NCBI GenBank assembly: GCA_964470375.1
Contig: CAYYCP010000121.1
Span: 1 to 5,219 of the forward strand
DNA: 5,219 nt
Source: CAYNQK01 sp964470375
Lineage (GTDB): Bacteria > Spirochaetota > Spirochaetia > Treponematales > JBGSOB01
Direction of reading: 5' to 3'
The position numbers and the translations under genes are program-made. The first letter of the stretch is position 1, and each line of letters begins with the position of its first letter. The notes below the pieces were generated by a model. That model did not search any database. It was not told where the DNA came from and worked only from the letters and a program-made list of their open reading frames with translations. Positions 1 to 4,032 of the stretch are shown here, piece by piece.

Positions 1-52
1 GACCGGTGACTACCTTGGCTTCGACCTCAAGGAATACTGCGGGATGAAGTGA
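1..52 (+). CDS. C-terminal end of an unidentified protein (partial)
   Basis: Only the last 16 codons lie in the window, reading from base 2 to the TGA at 50-52. The visible peptide is TGDYLGFDLKEYCGMK. The other two forward frames hit stops at 7-9 and 45-47, so this is the only forward frame that stays open to base 52. The stop overlaps the purine-rich ribosome-binding sequence of the next gene and lies 13 bp before its ATG, which suggests a shared transcript with the carbonic anhydrase. The tail is too short to name a family, and no function is proposed. Confidence 0.55.
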   Translation, partial: TGDYLGFDLKEYCGMK

Positions 53-65
53 GGAAGCCGCATCC

Positions 66-692
66 ATGAAGACCCTTGCATCGCTCTTCGAGAACAATAG
101 GGCCTGGGCCGCGCGTATGACGCGGGACGACCCCGAGTTCTTTTCCCGCCTAGTCGATCAGCAAGCCCCGCGCTACCTCTGGATAGGCTGCTCGGATAGC
201 CGGGTACCGGCCAACGAGATCGTGGGCCTGGCCCCCGGCGAGCTCTTCGTGCACCGCAACGTGGCCAACCTGGTCTCGGCGGGCGATCTCAACTGCCTAT
301 CGGTCCTGCAGTACGCGGTGGATGTCCTGGGCGTTGAGGACATCATCGTGTGCGGGCACTACGGCTGCGGCGGCGTGCGTGCGGCCATGGAGGAGGGGCC
401 GCACGGCCTGATCGATGAGTGGCTGGAACCCATCCGCGAACTCGCCCGGGAGCGGTCCGCCTCCCTGACCGCCCTGGGATCGGGCCGCGAGAGGCTGGAC
501 AGGCTCTGCGAATGGAACGTGCTGGAGCAGGTGCGGCGCGTCGCGCGCACGGCCGTCCTGCGCGATGCCTGGAGGCGCGGACGGCGCGTAAACGTGCATG
601 GCTGGATCTACGCCCTCTCGGACGGCCTCCTCAGAGACCTGCGGGCCTGCATCACCTGCGAGGCGGACCTGGAGGCTCTGGAGGGGCGCTGA
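66..692 (+). CDS. can: beta-class carbonic anhydrase, Can/YadF type
   Basis: This 208-residue cytoplasmic zinc enzyme would interconvert CO2 and bicarbonate, supplying bicarbonate to carboxylases, including those of nucleotide and fatty-acid synthesis. The beta-class zinc ligands are visible: Cys42 and Asp44 with Arg46 in the CSDSR motif, then His98 and Cys101 in GHYGCGG. Their positions match E. coli Can, which is about 220 residues. Trp39, Arg64 and a Tyr at 182 appear to match the Trp39/Arg64/Tyr181 bicarbonate site described in the Haemophilus enzyme, so allosteric type II behaviour is inferred. The ATG at 66 is preceded by GAGGAAG at 51-57 with 8 bases between, and the N-terminal sequence is family-like from the first residues. 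It lies 13 bp after the preceding stop, so it is probably in an operon with that gene. No promoter of its own is visible. It is convergent with the NDPK-like gene. The symbol is given by family resemblance. Confidence 0.95.
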   Translation: MKTLASLFENNRAWAARMTRDDPEFFSRLVDQQAPRYLWIGCSDSRVPANEIVGLAPGELFVHRNVANLVSAGDLNCLSVLQYAVDVLGVEDIIVCGHYGCGGVRAAMEEGPHGLIDEWLEPIRELARERSASLTALGSGRERLDRLCEWNVLEQVRRVARTAVLRDAWRRGRRVNVHGWIYALSDGLLRDLRACITCEADLEALEGR

Positions 693-720
693 GGGATAAA
701 CCGGCGCGAGGTCCCACGCC

Positions 721-1431
721 TCAGATATTGATCAGGTACTTGGCCGCCACCGCATTCAAGCTGGCACCTTCGGCCTTGCCCCTCAGGGTTTCCAGGTCGG
801 ACTTCCAGACCAAGTCACCGGGGGCCACCAGGCAGGTGAAGCCGGGGGCGTAGGCGGTGGACAGCTCCCCGTCCTTGAAATAATAGTGGGCGTCGCTTGT
901 GTCCACGGGGTAGGCCCGCATGGAGGGGGGAATATCCATGGGCTGGAACCAGAGCTTGATCTCGCGCTCGGCGTCCGCGGCGTTAGCGGAGGCGTGGATG
1001 AGGTTGTCCATGCGCTCGCCGATGACCTTGCCGGACCCGTCCTTGACCGGGACGATGGTGCCCAGGGAGCGGATGCAGCCGGGCTTCTCCTCACGGGCCA
1101 CGTGGGGATTAGTGGGGCCGGCGATGCCGCGGATTTTCATAATGGCGTCCTGGCCGCGGTAGACCAGGGCTATCACGCGGCGGCGCTGGGGTTCATCGGG
1201 ATAATGCAGGGCGCCCTCGATGTATTCGAGGAGGGGCGGGTAGAAGACCTTGCCCTTGTGCTCGGCGTAGTGCTCCTCCGAGAGCATGCGGCTCACGCGC
1301 ACCACCTTCATGGCGGCGAAGCGCAGGCCGGTGTGGAACTCCGAGAGCTGTGAGAGGACGAAGCCGGTCAGCGAGTTCTTCATCGCGTCAGGCTTGATGA
1401 GTACGAGGGTCTGCTCGATGGCATCGCTCAT
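721..1431 (-). CDS. ndk: nucleoside diphosphate kinase-like protein, long form
   Basis: Nucleoside diphosphate kinase transfers phosphate from ATP to other NDPs through a phosphohistidine. This protein has 236 residues against about 140-150 for the usual enzyme. Family landmarks run in order: LVLIKPDAMK near the N terminus (Lys13), Tyr54 in the EEHYAEHKGK region, Arg101, Thr107 in GPTNPH, Arg121 in CIRSLG, Asn143, the putative phosphorylated His146 in NLIHAS, and Glu157 in AEREIKLWF, 11 residues after the His as in canonical enzymes. Differences are about 3 extra residues between Thr107 and Arg121, about 12 between Arg121 and Asn143, HASA in place of the usual HGSD, and about 75 residues after the LWF end of the core. 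The frame stays open upstream to 1548, but homology begins at the ATG at 1431, which has AGGTAGG at 1438-1444, six bases away. Catalytic activity is likely since the main residues are kept; the role of the tail is unknown. Confidence 0.85.
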   Translation of the reverse strand: MSDAIEQTLVLIKPDAMKNSLTGFVLSQLSEFHTGLRFAAMKVVRVSRMLSEEHYAEHKGKVFYPPLLEYIEGALHYPDEPQRRRVIALVYRGQDAIMKIRGIAGPTNPHVAREEKPGCIRSLGTIVPVKDGSGKVIGERMDNLIHASANAADAEREIKLWFQPMDIPPSMRAYPVDTSDAHYYFKDGELSTAYAPGFTCLVAPGDLVWKSDLETLRGKAEGASLNAVAAKYLINI

Positions 1432-1458
1432 GCTGGGCCTACCTGTTCGAGGATCGCG

Positions 1459-1479
1459 TCCGGCGGCCCGGCCGCCGGA
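1459..1479 (-). other. Strong GC hairpin in the NDPK-gene leader
   Basis: There is a perfect inverted repeat: bases 1459-1467 pair with 1471-1479 (TCCGGCGGC against GCCGCCGGA), leaving a 3-base loop at 1468-1470. It lies 28 bases before the NDPK start codon and almost at the 5' end of the mRNA predicted from the candidate promoter at 1487-1515. No T-run follows on either strand, so it is not a standard intrinsic terminator. It could stabilise the mRNA, affect translation or be a protein-binding palindrome. In GC-rich DNA a 9-bp repeat can also arise by chance. Confidence 0.5.
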
Positions 1480-1486
1480 AAGCGCA

Positions 1487-1515
1487 AATCTAGTACAAAC
1501 GCGGGAAAACGTCCA
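1487..1515 (-). promoter_or_regulatory. Candidate sigma70-type promoter for the NDPK-like gene
   Basis: Read on the minus strand, TGGACG (1510-1515, 4 of 6 matches to the -35 consensus) is separated by 17 bases from TAGATT (1487-1492, 4 of 6 matches to the -10 consensus). Transcription would begin near 1480, giving a leader of about 50 bases that starts with the hairpin at 1459-1479. This is a by-eye match in a less GC-rich patch of the intergenic region and is unproven. Confidence 0.4.
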
Positions 1516-1560
1516 TACACGCCCCCCGCCGCTGGATGCCGGGGACACAAATGCGACCGA

Positions 1561-1589
1561 TTGCGCAGGCGCCCCTGAAGGGATAGACT
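1561..1589 (+). promoter_or_regulatory. Candidate promoter for the small membrane protein
   Basis: TTGCGC (1561-1566) and TAGACT (1584-1589) are 17 bases apart. The -35 is weak (3 of 6) and the -10 fair (4 of 6). A start point 7 bases after the -10 would fall at about 1596, next to the ATG at 1597, implying a nearly leaderless mRNA. The alternative is a start further upstream, using GAAGGGAT at 1577-1584 as a distant ribosome-binding sequence 12 bases from the ATG. Both readings are weak. Confidence 0.25.
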
Positions 1590-1596
1590 CCCCTCG

Positions 1597-2070
1597 ATGG
1601 GTGCGAACAAGGATCAGTTGAAGCGGATATTCGGCTATTCCCTCCTAGGCCTGGGCTTCCTGGCCTTCTTCGTCTGGCTCAGCCCCCTCTTCCCCATCCG
1701 CCTGGGGGCCTTCCTGATGGGCCTGGGCTTCACCGGCGCCGGCCTAGGCCTCCTCTCGGGCGAGGAATTCCCCCGGCTATGGAAGCGCGCCAAGGCGGCC
1801 CTGGCCAGCCGGGCCGAGCCGCGGGCACCCAGAGATCCCCTCCTGCCGGTCAAGGTCCTGGCCCTGGCCAAACAGCGCGCGGGCCTGCTGACGGTGTCGG
1901 AGGCGGCCATCGCCCTCAAGGTGCCCCTGGATGAGGCAGAGGCGGCCTTGGAGGCCTGCGTGCGCAGCGGGACGGCCGTGCAGGACTATGATATGACCCG
2001 CGGCTTCACGCGGTATTCATTTCCCGAATACCTCCCGCCGGCCGAATCCAAGGATCTCCTGGAACCCTAG
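1597..2070 (+). CDS. small membrane protein with a C-terminal winged-helix-like domain, function unknown
   Basis: I do not recognise this 157-residue protein by name. A short charged N terminus is followed by two hydrophobic segments at about residues 11-29 and 35-53, separated by a tight turn (SPLFPIR), which form a membrane hairpin. A basic, Pro/Arg-rich linker (about 60-82, WKRAKAALASRAEPRAPR) follows. Residues about 86-144 look like a winged helix-turn-helix: helices around VLALAKQRAGLLTVSEAA and VPLDEAEAALEACVRSG, then a strand-like ending TRYSFPEYL. The pattern LTVSEAAxxLxVPLDEAEAALExxVxxG resembles small wHTH-like tails on bacterial membrane proteins. With no termini-spanning signal peptide, both ends are probably cytoplasmic, given the positive charges on each side of the hairpin. 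It could bind DNA near the membrane or be a protein-interaction module. The start at 1597 is the first ATG before the hydrophobic region. It diverges from the NDPK-like gene and converges on the hydrolase. Confidence 0.7.
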   Translation: MGANKDQLKRIFGYSLLGLGFLAFFVWLSPLFPIRLGAFLMGLGFTGAGLGLLSGEEFPRLWKRAKAALASRAEPRAPRDPLLPVKVLALAKQRAGLLTVSEAAIALKVPLDEAEAALEACVRSGTAVQDYDMTRGFTRYSFPEYLPPAESKDLLEP

Positions 2071-2096
2071 GGCCGCGGCTCCACCCCCTATTCCGT

Positions 2097-2969
2097 TCAG
2101 TCCCTCCGCTCCGCCTCCAGTCCGCCATCGAGGGCTTTCTGCAGCCAGGCCATGAAAGCCTCGGGCTCCTGGAGGTACATGCGCTCGGCGTGGTACCCAT
2201 TGGGCCAGAAGGACCAGCCGCTGCCGTGGGGCGAGGCCATGAAAACCCTGCGGCTCAGACGGGGGAATACCAGAGCGTCCTTCCCGCCCGTCAGGAATTC
2301 AGGTTTGACCTTCAGGGCCGGGGCCAGGTCCGCGGCATCGGGCTTGTCTCCTCCGAAGATCGGTCCGGAACGGTAGGACAGGTCCTTCTCCGGCTTGATC
2401 CTGTAGCCCCGCTGGAACATGAGGGCCAGGGGATTGAGAAAGGCCCCGCCCGAACTCACGATCTCCTCCAGGCGCGTGGGGCAGCTCACCAGGATCAGGC
2501 GGTCTACCAGGTCGGGGCGCCGGGCGGCCTCGCGCAGGGCGGTATAGGCGCCCAGGGAGAAGCCCAGCACGGCCAGCTCCGCGTAGCGCGGCCGGGCCCA
2601 GAGAAGGAGGGCCTCGAGGTCGCGGTACTCCTCCGCGCCGAAGGTATATTTGCCTCCTGACAATCCGTTGCCGCGGTAGTCCAGGCAGGCGCAGTCCCCC
2701 AGGCTTGCGCAATCTCCGGCCAGGAGGAGCATGTTGGACGTCCCGGAATGCTGGACGTAGCCGGGGGATATGACGATGAGCCTGTCCCGGCGCCCTCCCT
2801 CGGCGGCCGGCCTGAGCCTGAAGGAGATATCAATCCCGTCATCGGATTTGAGCCCGATGATGGATGGCTCCCCCTCCCCGCCCGGCTCGCGGGCGGGGGC
2901 AGGGACATGCAGACTCACGGATAGGGCCAGGGTCAGGCAAAGGCTCCCTAGCCCCCGGACATCGCTCAT
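2097..2969 (-). CDS. alpha/beta hydrolase with N-terminal signal sequence
   Basis: This 290-residue protein (from the ATG at 2969) has the alpha/beta-hydrolase order of motifs. VISPGYVQHSG (about 67-77) is in the place of the oxyanion-hole loop after strand 3. CLDYRGNGLSGG (about 95-106) matches the usual DxRGxGxS segment. GFSLGAY contains the nucleophile elbow with Ser138. Asp231 in GGKDALVFP and His260 in NGYHAERM complete a plausible Ser-Asp-His triad. The region between about 170 and 220 is a likely lid. Residues about 5-27 form a hydrophobic stretch ending in PAPA-R, consistent with a signal peptide cleaved after Ala27; no lipobox Cys is at the cleavage point, so export to the periplasm or outside is inferred. 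Substrate is unknown: esterase, lipase-like acyl hydrolase or serine peptidase of the S33 type are all possible. It follows the LysR gene on the same strand with a 78-bp gap, so it may be read from the regulator's promoter. Confidence 0.85.
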   Translation of the reverse strand: MSDVRGLGSLCLTLALSVSLHVPAPAREPGGEGEPSIIGLKSDDGIDISFRLRPAAEGGRRDRLIVISPGYVQHSGTSNMLLLAGDCASLGDCACLDYRGNGLSGGKYTFGAEEYRDLEALLLWARPRYAELAVLGFSLGAYTALREAARRPDLVDRLILVSCPTRLEEIVSSGGAFLNPLALMFQRGYRIKPEKDLSYRSGPIFGGDKPDAADLAPALKVKPEFLTGGKDALVFPRLSRRVFMASPHGSGWSFWPNGYHAERMYLQEPEAFMAWLQKALDGGLEAERRD

Positions 2970-3047
2970 CACCAGCCTCCGGGAGCAAGTGTATCGCGTT
3001 CGGGCTCCCTCGGGCGAGCCTCTCCTGCTGCGGCGGGCCGCCGGGGC
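2970..3047 (-). other. LysR-to-hydrolase spacer
   Basis: These 78 bp separate two minus-strand genes. Just after the LysR stop there is a small GC dyad (3031-3035 pairing with 3039-3043, 3-base loop), and further on a 5-bp dyad (GGCTC 3003-3007 with GAGCC 3016-3020). Neither is followed by a T-run, so a strong intrinsic terminator is not supported. TACACT on the minus strand (2988-2993) is a possible -10 for the hydrolase, but I find no matching -35. Readthrough from the regulator is as likely as an independent promoter. Confidence 0.35.
2976..2980 (-). promoter_or_regulatory. Ribosome-binding site that sets the hydrolase start
   Basis: The minus strand reads GGAGG, then six bases (CTGGTG), then ATG at 2969. 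A GTG one codon earlier (2972) would be only three bases from the GGAGG, too close for good initiation. The ATG at 2969 is therefore preferred, giving 290 residues and not 291. Confidence 0.7.
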
Positions 3048-3941
3048 TCAGGCGAAGGCTGCCATGAGGTGCTCATAGAAGCTCTGCGCCGCGGGCGAGA
3101 GGCGGCGGCCACGGCGGCGGATCACCTGGGTCAGACGGGTCATGGGGGGGAGACCGCGTATGGAGAGGAGCCGGAGCTGGCCCTGGGAGAGCTCGGGCTC
3201 AGCCACAGCCCGCGGAATAATAGCGGCGCCCAGGCCCACGGCGGCCATGCGCTTGATGGCCTCCATGCTGTCTGACTCCATGGCTATGGCCGGCTCCAGG
3301 CCGTGGGCGCGGAAGATATCGTCCTGGAAGGCGCGGAAGCCCGAGCCGCGGGCGAAGAGGATCATCGGGCAGCCCACCAGGTCGGCGAAGTCGGGCTCAT
3401 CGGGAAGGGATGAGCCGCGCCCGGCCACAAGGACCATCTCGTCCTCATAGAGAGGACGGATATCCAAATCAGGATGTTGAAGGGGTGAGGTGATGATGCC
3501 GATGTCGGCGCTCCCGGACAGAACCAGATCGCGGATCCCGGTGGTGGCCCCTGTGAGGAGGGCCAGGCCGATGCCGGGGTGTAGCTCGCGGAAGGATTCG
3601 AAGATCTCAGGCAGAACGATGATGGAGATGGTGGCCCCGGCCCCGATGGTCACCCGGCCGGATTCTCCGGATCGCATGCCCTCCAAGGTCTCCCAGGCCT
3701 CATCGGCCACGGCCTCGATCTTCTTAGCCGCCTCGTAGACTACCCTGCCCGCCTCCGTCAGCCGGGCCCCCCGGGGAAGGCGCTCCAGGAGGTCCTGTCC
3801 AACCTGGGTCTCCAGGGCCCTGATGGACTGGGTGATGGCTGGCTGTGAAAGCCCCACCCTTTCAGCGGCCTTGGTGAAACCACCCTCCTCCACAACGGCT
3901 ATAAAGGCCCTTAAGCGGAAGAGATCAGCATCAAATGCCAT
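3048..3941 (-). CDS. LysR-family transcriptional regulator
   Basis: This 297-residue protein has the standard length and two-part layout of LysR-type regulators. Residues about 4-63 form the N-terminal winged helix-turn-helix, with the signature FTKAAERVGLSQPAITQSIR followed by ALETQVGQDLLERLPRG and LTEAGRVVY. A linker helix (about 66-90) leads to the periplasmic-binding-protein-like effector domain from about 95 (GRVTIGAGATISIIVLPEIF) to the C terminus, including LVLSGSADIGII and AAVGLGAAIIPR. The effector domain resembles the broad CysL/CbbR-like group by eye, but the ligand cannot be told. It is divergent from purA across 91 bp with a probable shared operator, so autoregulation and control of purA, of the downstream hydrolase, or of both are the natural inferences. 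Two ATGs are adjacent (3944 and 3941); the second is preferred because of ribosome-binding spacing. Confidence 0.95.
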   Translation of the reverse strand: MAFDADLFRLRAFIAVVEEGGFTKAAERVGLSQPAITQSIRALETQVGQDLLERLPRGARLTEAGRVVYEAAKKIEAVADEAWETLEGMRSGESGRVTIGAGATISIIVLPEIFESFRELHPGIGLALLTGATTGIRDLVLSGSADIGIITSPLQHPDLDIRPLYEDEMVLVAGRGSSLPDEPDFADLVGCPMILFARGSGFRAFQDDIFRAHGLEPAIAMESDSMEAIKRMAAVGLGAAIIPRAVAEPELSQGQLRLLSIRGLPPMTRLTQVIRRRGRRLSPAAQSFYEHLMAAFA

Positions 3942-3946
3942 CATTG

Positions 3947-3952
3947 CTCCTT
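3947..3952 (-). promoter_or_regulatory. Ribosome-binding site that sets the LysR start
   Basis: The minus strand carries AAGGAG at 3952-3947. It is two bases from the first ATG (3944) and five from the second (3941). Five is a workable spacing and two is not, so translation probably begins at 3941, removing one Met from the longest reading. Confidence 0.65.
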
Positions 3953-3956
3953 ATCG

Positions 3957-3987
3957 ATTCAATTATAATAATCCATTTGAATTATAA
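3957..3987. promoter_or_regulatory. Candidate LysR operator in an AT-rich divergent region
   Basis: This patch is strikingly AT-rich against the GC-rich surroundings. TTCAATTATAA (3958-3968) and TTGAATTATAA (3977-3987) are a 10-of-11 direct repeat exactly 19 bp apart, close to two helical turns. ATTCAA (3957-3962) and TTGAAT (3977-3982) form an interrupted dyad. A T-N11-A spacing, the minimal LysR box, occurs at 3969-3981, but without good flanking symmetry. Position between a LysR gene and its divergent neighbour supports a binding region. The exact boxes are a guess. Confidence 0.45.
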
Positions 3988-4005
3988 CTGAAAAGAGGAT
4001 ACTGT
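3977..4005 (+). promoter_or_regulatory. Candidate purA promoter
   Basis: TTGAAT (3977-3982, 4 of 6 to -35) and TACTGT (4000-4005, 3 of 6 to -10) are 17 bases apart, which would start transcription near 4012 and give a leader of about 20 bases holding AAGGAGG at 4021-4027, five bases from the ATG. A perfect TATAAT at 3964-3969 on the same strand is an alternative -10, but no good -35 lies at proper distance before it. Confidence 0.4.
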
Positions 4006-4008
4006 CTC
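3981..4008 (-). promoter_or_regulatory. Candidate LysR gene promoter overlapping the purA promoter
   Basis: On the minus strand GAGACA (4003-4008, 4 of 6 to -35) is 16 bases from a perfect TATAAT (3981-3986). The start point would be near 3974, giving a leader of about 33 bases. The -10 overlaps the proposed purA -35 and the -35 overlaps the proposed purA -10, so polymerases would compete for the same DNA. A second minus-strand TATAAT at 3962-3967 lacks a clear -35. Confidence 0.4.
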
Positions 4009-4032
4009 TCCGGCTTTTCCAAGGAGGTTCGC

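Noticed and set aside
419..853. A 144-codon forward open frame across the end of the carbonic anhydrase.
   Set aside because: It is an out-of-frame reading of a well-supported gene, Arg/Pro/Gly-rich as expected in GC-rich DNA, and runs into the antisense of the NDPK-like gene.
886..1353. A 155-codon forward open frame opposite the NDPK-like gene.
   Set aside because: It is the antisense of a conserved coding region; its His/Leu/Gly-rich composition mirrors the codons of the real gene and there is no recognisable domain.
1432..1548. A 39-residue N-terminal extension of the NDPK-like protein in the same frame.
   Set aside because: The extension has no family similarity, is rich in Gly, Arg and Ser, and overlaps the hairpin and candidate promoter. 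Homology starts at the ATG at 1431, which has a ribosome-binding sequence.
2190..2660. A 156-codon forward open frame opposite the hydrolase.
   Set aside because: The antisense strand encodes the hydrolase with its triad motifs; this frame has no domain and biased composition.
3031..3044. An 11-base match (CCGGCGGCCCG) between the LysR-hydrolase spacer, minus strand, and the NDPK leader hairpin at 1460-1470.
   Set aside because: Short GC-only matches are expected by chance in this composition, and the flanking bases differ. It is not a supported repeat family.
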